This document shows, piece after piece, positions 44,667-52,557 of a stretch of 64,000 bases of DNA; position 1 is the stretch's first letter; each line of letters begins with the position of its first letter. The stretch comes from Bradyrhizobium sp. S69 (GTDB lineage: Bacteria > Pseudomonadota > Alphaproteobacteria > Rhizobiales > Xanthobacteraceae), in the NCBI RefSeq assembly GCF_009766005.1, contig NZ_LMUK01000043.1:29160-93159 (forward strand), written 5' to 3'. A program made the translations under genes and the position numbers. The notes under the pieces were generated by a model that did no database searches, was not told the DNA's origin, and saw nothing but the letters and a program-made list of their open reading frames with translations.

Positions 44667-46520
44667 TCAGCGCAGCGGCTTCTTCAGAAGCGAGAAGCGG
44701 TCGGGATCGAGACCCAGCGACGGTTGCAGCATCGGCGCCTCGACCGTGCGCGCGGCGGGCCGTTCATTGATGGTGGGATCGTTCGGCACGTCGCGATGCG
44801 ACGTGGCGCCGCGCCAGCGCTCGAGCACGGCGCTGACGAAATGCATGTCGTGGCCGCTGGATGCGGACGGCACCGTCGAGATGGTGGCCTCGCTGCGCGG
44901 CAGTTGATGCACCGGTACTTCCTTGAAACGCAGCCGGGTCGGCAGTGCCACGCCTTCACCGAAGGCAAGCACTTCGCGGGTGCCAAGCGAGGGAACGAAC
45001 GACAGCAGGTTTGCCGCGGCATCCGACACCGCCGAGCGCAGCAGCGCCTGGTCGCGGTCGTTGGCGAGGCGCATCGCAAACAGCGTATTGCATTGCGAAA
45101 TGATGGTGGCGTCGAGTTCGGCGGGGCGCTGGGTCACGAGCCCGAGATACACGCCGTATTTGCGGCCTTCCTTGGCGATCCGCGACACCGCCTTGCGGGT
45201 CGGCCCGAAGCCGATATTGCGGTCGGCGGAGGCGTAGCGATGGGCTTCCTCGCAGACGAACAAGAGCGGTGACACGCCGTCGCTCCACAGCCCGAAATCG
45301 AATGCCATGCGGCACAGGACCGAGACCACGGAATCGACGACTTCGGCGGGGAAGCCGGCAAGCTGCATGATCGTCATCGGCCGGCCATTGGCCGGCAGCC
45401 GGAACAAATGGCTGATGACTTCCGCCATGGTGTCGCCGCCGACATTGGCGTTGTCGAACATGAAGGCATAACGCGGGTCGTTGCGCACGGTTTCGATGCG
45501 CGAGATCAGCTTGTGATAGATGATGCGCGACGAGCGGTTCTCCAGCTTGCCCATCCGCTCGTCGATCAGCGAGATCAGATCGACCAGGCGATAGGGGACG
45601 GGCGTGTCCGCGGTATAGCCGATGGTCTTGGGATCGATCCGCTTCAATCCGACCCGATCGGCATTCTGGTACTGGGTATAGATGCCCTTCGCCATCGGAA
45701 CGACTTCGGCGAGAATGTCGAGCTCTTCGGGAACGCCGGGCCGGCCGGCGAACAGCACGTCGACGATCTCTTCGAAATTGAACAGCCAGAACGGCAGTTT
45801 CAGGTTACGCGGATTGAGAACCAGCGAGCGGTCGCCAAAGCAGCGGCCATATTCGTTGTGAACGTCGAGCAGGAAAACCCGCAGGTTCGGGCGCGATCTG
45901 AGGATTTCGTTCAGCAGCAACGACACGCCGCTGGATTTGCCGACGCCGGTCGAGCCGAGCACCGCGAAGTGCTTGGAAAGCATTTCTTCGATATCGACAT
46001 AGGCGATGACGGACGGATCCTGCTGCAGGGTACCGACATTGATCTGGTCCGATCCGGACGGCGCATAGACCGTGCGAAGTTCCTGATTGCTGATCAACTC
46101 GACCGTATCGCCGATGGTCGGGTAGTTGGTGACGCCGCGCTGGAATTTCGGGCGGTCCGCGATGCCGAGAATTTCACCGAGCAGATCGACCGAAGCGATG
46201 GCGATGTAGTTGTCCGACGCCGGCAGGTTCTCGCAGGATACTTCGGTGATCATGGCGACGATCGTCGAGTTCGCGCAGCGGATGCTGACGAAGCGCCCGA
46301 CGGTGGCCCTGACTTCCGAGACGCCCATCTGGTTTTTCGCCAGCAGTCCGACCCGGGCGAGGGATCCGCGCACCGAAATTACCCGTCCAAATGATGTCAC
46401 AGTAAGAAGCCCGTCATCTGATGCGCATTCTGCCCTCCACACTATGGTGGGTGGGGTTGGAGAAACGGTTAAGTCGGCATGGTCTCGACTCGGTAAAATC
46501 TGTGACATCTTGGTCGGCAT
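44667..46520 (-). CDS. HerA-like ATPase (DUF87 domain)
   Basis: A 617-residue protein. An N-terminal HAS-barrel-like region precedes the FtsK/HerA ATPase: Walker A 'VLGSTGVGKSSGVSLLL', Walker B 'LLFVCEEAHRYA', and the sensor 'YLGLVTQRPAELDATI'. Archaeal HerA works with the NurA nuclease in DNA end resection; bacterial relatives are often in defence or unknown roles. No nuclease gene is adjacent, and it is not among defence genes, so a housekeeping translocase role is equally likely. ATG 46520 or 46508 can serve as the start. Confidence 0.85.
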   Translation of the reverse strand: MPTKMSQILPSRDHADLTVSPTPPTIVWRAECASDDGLLTVTSFGRVISVRGSLARVGLLAKNQMGVSEVRATVGRFVSIRCANSTIVAMITEVSCENLPASDNYIAIASVDLLGEILGIADRPKFQRGVTNYPTIGDTVELISNQELRTVYAPSGSDQINVGTLQQDPSVIAYVDIEEMLSKHFAVLGSTGVGKSSGVSLLLNEILRSRPNLRVFLLDVHNEYGRCFGDRSLVLNPRNLKLPFWLFNFEEIVDVLFAGRPGVPEELDILAEVVPMAKGIYTQYQNADRVGLKRIDPKTIGYTADTPVPYRLVDLISLIDERMGKLENRSSRIIYHKLISRIETVRNDPRYAFMFDNANVGGDTMAEVISHLFRLPANGRPMTIMQLAGFPAEVVDSVVSVLCRMAFDFGLWSDGVSPLLFVCEEAHRYASADRNIGFGPTRKAVSRIAKEGRKYGVYLGLVTQRPAELDATIISQCNTLFAMRLANDRDQALLRSAVSDAAANLLSFVPSLGTREVLAFGEGVALPTRLRFKEVPVHQLPRSEATISTVPSASSGHDMHFVSAVLERWRGATSHRDVPNDPTINERPAARTVEAPMLQPSLGLDPDRFSLLKKPLR

Positions 46521-46650
46521 ATGGCCTGATGGGGCGATCCATCGGCTTTATTGCCGAATATCGCCAAAAAAACCGATGTCTTGCGACCAATCCTTAACCG
46601 GGGCGGCAGTTTCGGCTTAACGTTTGATTTACCAAGATTTCGAGGAAGCC

Positions 46651-47496
46651 ATGATGATGCACCGGTTCCTGCTCGCCTTGGTTGGCGTCCTTGCCAATTG
46701 GCCCGCTCTGGCCGGTGAACGATGGGAGACATTGCCGCCGACGCCTGCGCCGATCGTGGCCGACCGCGCCGGCCACGCGCAAGTCAACGGCATCAGCATT
46801 TACTATGCGATCTACGGCCATGGCTCGCCGGTGATCTTCCTGCATGGCGGGCTGGCGAACACCGATTATTGGGGCAACCAGGTTGCGGAGGTCGCGGCGC
46901 ATCATACCGTTATCCTGATGGACAGCCGGGGTCACGGTCGCAGCACGCGCGATACGCGGCCCTATGGCTACGATCTGATGGCGGACGATGTCGTCGCGTT
47001 GATGGACAGTCTCGATATCCCCAAAGCCGATATTGTGGGCTGGAGCGACGGCGGAATTCTCGGCATCGATCTCGCCATGCGCCACAAGGAAAGGATCGGC
47101 AAGATCTTCGCCTTTGCGGCGAACACAACGGTGTCGGGCGTCAAGGACGGCGTCGAGAAGAATCCGACCTTTGCCGGCTATATCGAGCGCGCCGGCCGGG
47201 AGTACAGGACGCTCTCGGCAACGCCTGGAGACTACGACGCGTTCGTCGAGCAGATCAGCCGAATGTGGGCCGAGCAGCCGAATTGGAGCGATGCGCAGCT
47301 AAAGGCCATCGACACGCCGATCCTCGTTGTCGACGGCGATCACGACGAGGCCATCAAGCGCGATCACACCGAGGCCATCGCGGCGACGATCCCGCATGCG
47401 GGGCTGCTGATCCTGCCGAATGTCAGCCATTTTGCGTTTTTTCAGGACCCCAAACAATTCAATTTCGCCATCCTTCATTTCCTGGGTGACGAGTAG
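46651..47496 (+). CDS. Secreted alpha/beta hydrolase
   Basis: A 281-residue protein from ATG 46651 (CGAGGAAG upstream). The signal peptide ends in 'WPALAG'. Oxyanion 'IFLHGGLANTDYWG', nucleophile Ser in 'VGWSDGGILG', acid in 'VVDGDHDEAI' and His in 'NVSHFAFFQDP' make a complete catalytic triad. It is a periplasmic esterase or lipase-like enzyme with unknown substrate. The carbonic anhydrase gene follows 100 bases downstream. Confidence 0.9.
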   Translation: MMMHRFLLALVGVLANWPALAGERWETLPPTPAPIVADRAGHAQVNGISIYYAIYGHGSPVIFLHGGLANTDYWGNQVAEVAAHHTVILMDSRGHGRSTRDTRPYGYDLMADDVVALMDSLDIPKADIVGWSDGGILGIDLAMRHKERIGKIFAFAANTTVSGVKDGVEKNPTFAGYIERAGREYRTLSATPGDYDAFVEQISRMWAEQPNWSDAQLKAIDTPILVVDGDHDEAIKRDHTEAIAATIPHAGLLILPNVSHFAFFQDPKQFNFAILHFLGDE

Positions 47497-47596
47497 GAAT
47501 CGGTTCGCGGACCGCGAAATACGGATGCTTGTCTTGGTTGGAACGGGTATCGTGTCCTGACTGCAATGAATGCCGACCAGCAGGGGGAACGCTGCC

Positions 47597-48337
47597 ATGT
47601 GCACCCGATGTCGCGCTAACGAGGCCATGTTGTTCGCGGCAACCTCAAGGCGCCGCTTTCTCCAATCGGTCGGCGGGGCGGCGGCCGGTTTAGCGTTGGG
47701 GTCGCCGGCGTTCGCCAAGGACACCAAGGCATTGCCCAAACCGCAGAACGAGCTTCCCCCGGATGCGGCGCTGGATCGGCTGATGAAGGGGAATGTTCGC
47801 TATGTCGATGGCGTCTCGCGCCGCCACGATTTCAAGGTCGAACGCGAGGCGCTGGTAGGGGGCCAGAATCCATACGCCGGAATCCTTAGTTGCGCCGACT
47901 CGCGCATCGCCCCCGAATACGCTTTCGATAGCGGCAGAGGCGATCTGTTCGTCTGTCGCGTCGCGGGTAATTTCGCCAACGACGATACCGTCGCAAGCCT
48001 GGAATATGCCGTTGCGATCCTCAACACGCCGCTGTTGCTCGTGCTGGGGCACGAAAGCTGCGGCGCGGTGAGCGCAACGATCAAATCACTCAAGGACAAT
48101 ACCACGCTGCCGGGCCATCTGCCGTCGCTTGTCAGCAACATCGCTCCGGCGGTGAAGGCGAGCATGGATCAGCCCGGCGACCAACTCCAGAATGCGATCA
48201 GGCGAAATGTCGTCGACAATGTCGTCAAACTCAGATCGGCGACGCCGATCCTAAGCGTCGCGGTCGCAGAGGGTAAATTGAAAGTCATCGGCGGCATCTA
48301 CCGCCTGAGCGATGGCAAGGTCGAACTGATCGACTAG
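47597..48337 (+). CDS. Beta-carbonic anhydrase with twin-arginine export signal
   Basis: A 246-residue protein from ATG 47597 (AGGGGGAA upstream). The N-terminus carries 'TSRRRFLQSVGGAAAGLALG', a twin-arginine signal, so this enzyme goes folded to the periplasm. The zinc ligands are in 'GILSCADSRIAPE' (Cys, with Asp-Arg dyad) and 'LVLGHESCGAV' (His and Cys). It interconverts CO2 and bicarbonate. Beta-type enzymes are normally cytosolic. A longer start at 47570 exists but lacks the good ribosome binding site. Confidence 0.9.
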   Translation: MCTRCRANEAMLFAATSRRRFLQSVGGAAAGLALGSPAFAKDTKALPKPQNELPPDAALDRLMKGNVRYVDGVSRRHDFKVEREALVGGQNPYAGILSCADSRIAPEYAFDSGRGDLFVCRVAGNFANDDTVASLEYAVAILNTPLLLVLGHESCGAVSATIKSLKDNTTLPGHLPSLVSNIAPAVKASMDQPGDQLQNAIRRNVVDNVVKLRSATPILSVAVAEGKLKVIGGIYRLSDGKVELID

Positions 48338-48342
48338 ACCTT

Positions 48343-48397
48343 ATTTTGTGACGCGTTTTCCTGATGCGAACCGGTACCTACTTCAGTCGAAAACGTC
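48343..48397. repeat. Partial copy of the GACGCG-GAACCGG repeat
   Basis: GTGACGCGTTTTCCTGATGC, GAACCGGTACCTACTTC and CGAAAACGTC follow the same order as the variant at 43894 on the opposite strand. Confidence 0.7.
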
Positions 48398-48433
48398 ATA
48401 GCTACGAGCTTGCCGCGGTCGTCCCGCTCCGAG

Positions 48434-48477
48434 ACATCTGCTTCCGTGGTACTTCGACATACCACGGAAGCAGATGT
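48434..48477. terminator. Perfect 17-bp inverted repeat between converging genes
   Basis: ACATCTGCTTCCGTGGT (48434-48450) and ACCACGGAAGCAGATGT (48461-48477) pair perfectly across a 10-base loop. It lies between the carbonic anhydrase gene and the minus-strand gene ending at 48539. It lacks a T-run, so it may be a binding site or a stabilising stem rather than a terminator. Confidence 0.5.
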
Positions 48478-48538
48478 TGAGGTGTCTGCGACACCTCCAG
48501 GAATCTTCCTGTTTCGATTCTGCCTTTTAAAATCCTGG

Positions 48539-48790
48539 CTATTTCGATTTGTGATGCTTGGCCAGGTAGGCATGCAGGGATTCCGTGCCGGTCTCCTTGA
48601 GCAATGTTTTTAACATAAGGGTTGAACGGCGGTCTTTGGCGAAATGCTCGCCATAAGTCTTGCGCAATGTGCCGACCAATGTGTTGCCGTGCTTCTTGTC
48701 GATCCGGCCGGTCTTGTCGCGGTGCCGGCCGTCCAATGCTTTCTTCGCCGAAGCTTTTTTCTTCAAGGCTTTCTTCGCTTTCTTCGCCAT
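48539..48790 (-). CDS. Small basic Lys-rich protein
   Basis: An 83-residue protein, ATG 48790, with the strong GAGGGAGAGG upstream. The N-terminus is 'MAKKAKKALKKKASAKKAL', a Lys/Ala tail like histone H1-type bacterial proteins, followed by 'TLVGTLRKTYGEHFAKDRRSTLMLKTLLKETG'. It looks like a nucleic-acid-binding protein. Its size and charge suggest a nucleoid or RNA-associated role. I do not recognise a named family. Confidence 0.7.
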   Translation of the reverse strand: MAKKAKKALKKKASAKKALDGRHRDKTGRIDKKHGNTLVGTLRKTYGEHFAKDRRSTLMLKTLLKETGTESLHAYLAKHHKSK

Positions 48791-49057
48791 AGATGCCTCT
48801 CCCTCGGTTGTGCAGAGACAACAGGCTATCGGCCCGTGAAACGAAGTTCAATCCCGATATGAGCGCGCTGCATTCGTTTCGTTGCGCCGGCGTGGCGAAT
48901 GAACAGCATGACAAGTGGCCATGCATGACTGCGCTCGTCGACCAGCGTTCGGCCTGATTGACATGCGTAATACCAACGTTAGGCTGTGCCGGCTTCCAGA
49001 AGGCGGTTTTCCATGCGTTGGAAATCGGTCTGCTGAAATAACAAGAAACAGGGCAGG

Positions 49058-50347
49058 GTGGAGCGCGATGAGCCGCGGCGTCGAGTTTTGAGCGAGTTCG
49101 CGTGGCCTTCCGCGCTCGCGCCGTTCCGTATCAGGAATTATCGTTTCCAGTGGCCGTCCGACCTCCTGACGTCGTGGGCGTTCGAGATGGAGACGATCAT
49201 CCTCGGCTGGTACGTGCTGGTCGAGACCGGCTCGGTGCTGCTGCTGACTTTGTTTGCCTCGCTCAATTACACCGGGACGCTGCTGGCGCCGCTGTTCGGC
49301 GTGATCGGCGACCGCATCGGCCACCGCGACCTGCTCGCGGTGATGCGGGCGTCCTACATCGTGCTTGCCGCCACGCTGCTGACGCTGGTCCTGACCGGTC
49401 ATTTGGATGCCTCCTGTGTCCTGGTGATCGCGGCGCTGATGGGCCTGGTCCGCCCGTCGGATCTCGGCGTGCGCGGCGCGCTGGTCGCCACCATCATGCC
49501 GTCGAATCAATTGATCAGTTCGATCGCGGTTTCGCGCACGACGATGGATCTGGCGCGCATCGCCGGCGCCTTGAGTGGCGCCGGATTGTTCGCAGGTGCG
49601 GGCCTCGGGCCGGCCTATGTCGTGATCGTCAGCCTGTATGTGATCAGCACGTTGCTGACGCTGTGCGTCGTGGTGCCTGCGGAACGCCGCCCTGCCGTTG
49701 AAATGGCGGTTCGGGCGTTGCGGCGCTCGCCGCTGCGCGACCTCAAAGAAGGGGTTTCGCACGTCTGGATATCGCCGGCCATGCGGGCGGGGATCTGGAT
49801 CGCGTTCATCACCAACCTGACCGCATACCCCTTCACCAACGGCCTGCTGCCCTATATCGCGCGCGAGATCTACGGCGCCAACCAGACGATACTCGGATAT
49901 CTCTCGGCCGGTTTCGCGATCGGCTCGCTGATCGGTTCGGTCACGCTGAGCCTGATCGGCAGGGTCAGGGTCGCGCGGCTGATGATCTGCGCGACCGCGA
50001 TGTGGTACGTCGGGTTGCTGGTATTCGCGCGCATGCCGAGCGTTCCGACCGCGATCGTCAGCCTGACGCTGGCGGGTATCTCGCAAAGCATGTCCATGAT
50101 CACGATCGCGGTCATCCTGATGCGGACCGCCGACGAACGTTTCCGTGGCCGGGTGATGGGTGTGCGGATGCTGACGATTTACGGCCTGCCGTTCGGGCTG
50201 ATGGCCGCCGGCAGCCTGATCGACCAGGTCGGGTTTGTCGCCACCGCGACGCTCTACGTCGCCGTGGGGCTTGCGATGCTGGCGGCGGTTGCCTTGCACT
50301 GGCGCGCCGATCTGTGGGATCCGCATGCGCCGGCCAACGCCAAGTGA
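49058..50347 (+). CDS. MFS transporter
   Basis: A 429-residue twelve-segment major facilitator. GTG 49058 is the start that keeps the conserved 'APFRIRNYRFQWPSDLLTSWA' N-terminus. The loop between helices 2 and 3 is 'GVIGDRIGHRDLLAVMR', the MFS motif. It resembles the enterobactin exporter-like (EntS) subgroup. Substrate unknown. It has no partner gene next to it. Confidence 0.87.
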   Translation: MERDEPRRRVLSEFAWPSALAPFRIRNYRFQWPSDLLTSWAFEMETIILGWYVLVETGSVLLLTLFASLNYTGTLLAPLFGVIGDRIGHRDLLAVMRASYIVLAATLLTLVLTGHLDASCVLVIAALMGLVRPSDLGVRGALVATIMPSNQLISSIAVSRTTMDLARIAGALSGAGLFAGAGLGPAYVVIVSLYVISTLLTLCVVVPAERRPAVEMAVRALRRSPLRDLKEGVSHVWISPAMRAGIWIAFITNLTAYPFTNGLLPYIAREIYGANQTILGYLSAGFAIGSLIGSVTLSLIGRVRVARLMICATAMWYVGLLVFARMPSVPTAIVSLTLAGISQSMSMITIAVILMRTADERFRGRVMGVRMLTIYGLPFGLMAAGSLIDQVGFVATATLYVAVGLAMLAAVALHWRADLWDPHAPANAK

Positions 50348-50486
50348 CCACGACAAGTGACTAGAATGTGAGCAGCCATAGTGCGTCGCCGCCGGCTCGG
50401 CCCGTGATTTTGTATCGAACTTTGCGTTTGATGCGGGGGTGGATTAACTTCGCTGGGATATGTCGATCGACCGGAGACCGATTGAA

Positions 50487-51350
50487 ATGACGACGCGGCT
50501 GCGCACCTTGCTTGGCACCCACCCCAATACGGCCGCGCTGAAGGATGGATCGATCACATCGGATCTGGTTTCGTTTGATTTCGCCGAGTATTCGCCGACC
50601 AATAAGGGCTTCAAGCCGATGGTGCGCGACGGCGCCTTCGACGTTTCGGAGATGGCGATCGTTACCTATCTGATGGCGAAATCGGTCGGCAAGCCGATGG
50701 TGCTGTTGCCGAATGTGGTGGTGGCGCGATTCCAGCACGGACATGCGCTCTACAATGCGAAGCATGGCACGCTGAAACCCGGCGACCTCAACGGCAAGCG
50801 CGTCGGCATTCGCTCCTTCACCACCGCGACCGGGGCGTGGCTTCGCGGGATTCTCGCCAATGAGCATGGCGTCGATCTCGATTCGATCGATTGGGTGACG
50901 TTTGAGGACGCCCATGTTGCCGAATACCGGGACACCACGAAGCGGGCGCCTGCCGGCAAGGAAATCCTCCAGATGCTGGTCGATGGCGAACTCGACGCGG
51001 TGCTGGGCGAGAAATCCGAGCATCCCGATTTGAAGCTGCTCTTCCCTGACCGCTCGAAGGAAGAGCTGTCCTGGTTCGCCAGATATGCCGTGTTGCCGAT
51101 CAACCATATGGTGGTGGTGAGCCAGGAGTTGTCGGAGCGGAATCCCGGTGCGGTGCGTGAAGTGCATCGGCTGCTGCAGGAGGCCGCAAAGGACGCCACA
51201 CCGCGCTATCCGAACGACAATACCCGCCGTTCGCTAAGAATGATCATAGACTATTGCGTGCAGCAGCGACTTATTCCGCGGGCGTTTACGGTGGATGAGT
51301 TGTTCGACGATGTCACGCGTCCGCTGTTGGAAAGGATGCCGCAACGATGA
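50487..51350 (+). CDS. Periplasmic-binding-like protein (4,5-dihydroxyphthalate decarboxylase-like/NMT1 type)
   Basis: A 287-residue protein of the SsuA/ThiY-like periplasmic-binding fold but without a signal peptide, as for 4,5-dihydroxyphthalate decarboxylase-like proteins. 'FDVSEMAIVTYLMAKSVGKPMVLLP' and 'LNGKRVGIRSFTTATGAWLRGIL' are typical. I used ATG 50487 (GGAG ten bases upstream); ATG 50460 adds nine residues. Its stop overlaps the dioxygenase start (ATGA), so the two are translated together, which points to aromatic-compound catabolism. Confidence 0.8.
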   Translation: MTTRLRTLLGTHPNTAALKDGSITSDLVSFDFAEYSPTNKGFKPMVRDGAFDVSEMAIVTYLMAKSVGKPMVLLPNVVVARFQHGHALYNAKHGTLKPGDLNGKRVGIRSFTTATGAWLRGILANEHGVDLDSIDWVTFEDAHVAEYRDTTKRAPAGKEILQMLVDGELDAVLGEKSEHPDLKLLFPDRSKEELSWFARYAVLPINHMVVVSQELSERNPGAVREVHRLLQEAAKDATPRYPNDNTRRSLRMIIDYCVQQRLIPRAFTVDELFDDVTRPLLERMPQR

Positions 51351-52306
51351 ATCCCGAACCGATTTACGATCTTGCCCATCTCGGCCATCTCGAAATGCTG
51401 ACGCCGAAGCCGGACGAGAGCCTGAAATTCTTTGTCGATGTGATGGGCATGACGATCAGCGGGCGCAAGGGCGAGTCGGTGTACTTGCGCGGCTGGGACG
51501 ATTACGAGCGCTATTCGCTGAAACTCACCGCGTCAAACACCTCCGGGATGGAGCATATGGCGCTGCGCGCCCGAAGCCCGCAGGCGCTGGAGCGGCGGGT
51601 CGCGGCGCTGAAGGGATCGGGTTTCGATATCGGCTGGACCGATGGCGATATGGGGCAGGGGCCGGCGTTTCGTTGCCGCGATCCCGACGGCCACATCGTC
51701 GAGTTGTATTACGAGACCGAATGGTATCAGCCGCCGCCCGAGCTCAAGCCGGCGCTGAAAAACCAGGCGCAGCGCTTTCCGGCGCGCGGCGTCAACGTCC
51801 GCCGCCTCGATCACCTCAATTGCCTCGCGGTCGACATCAAAGCGAACCGGATCTTCTTCGAGGACTATCTGGGCTTGCGGCTGACCGAGCAGATCGTGCT
51901 CAACGACGGCACGGAAGCGGCGATGTGGATGACGATGTCGAACAAGAGCTACGATTTCGCCTACTCGCGCGATCATTCCGGCACGCCCGGCCGGTTTCAT
52001 CACGTCACCTACGCGCTCGACAGCCGCGAGGAGATCCTGCGCGCCGCCGATATCTTCCTGGAGAACGGCGTCTATATCGAGACCGGCCCGCACAAGCACG
52101 CGATCCAGCAGACGTTCTTCCTGTACGTCTACGAGCCCGGCGGCAACCGGGTCGAGGTCGCCAATGCCGGGGCCCGGCTCATCCTGGCGCCGGACTGGAA
52201 GCCGATCGTGTGGACCGAGGAAGAGCGCAAGAAAGGCCAGGCCTGGGGGCTGAAGACCATCGAGTCGTTCCATACCCACGGCACGCCGCCGGTGGCGCAT
52301 AAGTGA
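51347..52306 (+). CDS. Extradiol ring-cleavage dioxygenase (VOC fold)
   Basis: A 319-residue catechol-2,3-dioxygenase-like protein made of two VOC modules. The C-terminal one holds the Fe ligands: His156 in 'RRLDHLNCLA', His218 or 219 in 'GRFHHVTYAL' and Glu270 in 'GGNRVEVANAG'. The N-terminal module ('LGHLEMLTPKPDESLKFF') is structural. Family enzymes open catechol rings next to a hydroxyl. ATG 51347 overlaps the preceding stop. The precise substrate cannot be seen. Confidence 0.9.
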   Translation: MNPEPIYDLAHLGHLEMLTPKPDESLKFFVDVMGMTISGRKGESVYLRGWDDYERYSLKLTASNTSGMEHMALRARSPQALERRVAALKGSGFDIGWTDGDMGQGPAFRCRDPDGHIVELYYETEWYQPPPELKPALKNQAQRFPARGVNVRRLDHLNCLAVDIKANRIFFEDYLGLRLTEQIVLNDGTEAAMWMTMSNKSYDFAYSRDHSGTPGRFHHVTYALDSREEILRAADIFLENGVYIETGPHKHAIQQTFFLYVYEPGGNRVEVANAGARLILAPDWKPIVWTEEERKKGQAWGLKTIESFHTHGTPPVAHK

Positions 52307-52344
52307 CACCTTAGAGGCGCCGACTGCTCCCGCCATAAAAAGCC

Positions 52345-52373
52345 GTGACAGCGGCCTCGCCGTGCGATAGACA
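52345..52373 (+). promoter_or_regulatory. Candidate promoter of the DAHP synthase leader
   Basis: GTGACA (52345-52350, five of six to TTGACA) and TAGACA (52368-52373) are 17 bases apart. A start near 52381-52383 would put the leader ATG at or close to the 5' end of the RNA, which would explain its missing ribosome binding site. As I recall, the Sinorhizobium trpL leader ORF is arranged that way. Confidence 0.4.
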
Positions 52374-52382
52374 GCGCCCGTC

Positions 52383-52460
52383 ATGATCAACGCCGCAAAC
52401 CTGTTTTATAGCTGGTTTTATTATTTCCAAAGCCCCGGGCAGCGGAAGGCACGCGTTTGA
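52383..52460 (+). CDS. Aromatic-amino-acid leader peptide upstream of DAHP synthase
   Basis: A 25-codon ORF, ATG 52383 to TGA 52458-52460. It encodes 'LFYSWFYYF', seven aromatic residues in nine codons (Phe, Tyr and Trp), near the middle. No other frame of the region looks coding. It precedes a terminator hairpin (52489) and the DAHP synthase gene (52558). Such density of Phe/Tyr/Trp codons directly upstream of the first enzyme of aromatic amino-acid biosynthesis is the hallmark of a transcription attenuator: a ribosome stalling at the aromatic codons when charged tRNA is short would let the polymerase read through. There is no canonical ribosome binding site, so it may be leaderless. Confidence 0.75.
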   Translation: MINAANLFYSWFYYFQSPGQRKARV

Positions 52461-52488
52461 TCTGACATCAAGCCAATCGTGTTCAACC

Positions 52489-52516
52489 AGCCGCCCGGTT
52501 TCCTGGCGGCTTTTTT
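52489..52516 (+). terminator. Intrinsic terminator of the aromatic attenuator
   Basis: A 7-bp GC-rich stem, AGCCGCC (52489-52495) and GGCGGCT (52505-52511), with a 9-base loop and a run of six T (52511-52516), 41 bases before the DAHP synthase start. The leader segment CCGGGCAGCGG (52435-52445) can pair with CCGCCCGG (52491-52498), eight pairs with a three-base bulge, and would then hide the terminator's left arm: an antiterminator. Confidence 0.8.
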
Positions 52517-52557
52517 GTGCCGCCGGAAGACTCCGCCGCTCCCCAAGGAGACTTCAC

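Noticed and set aside
44667..46520. HerA-like ATPase as part of a defence island
   Set aside because: No nuclease, restriction, toxin or mobile gene adjoins it; the neighbours are ordinary metabolic genes.
48848..50356. A 502-residue minus-strand frame over the MFS gene
   Set aside because: Low-complexity Arg/Asp/Gln-rich product without motifs; antisense of a clear transporter.
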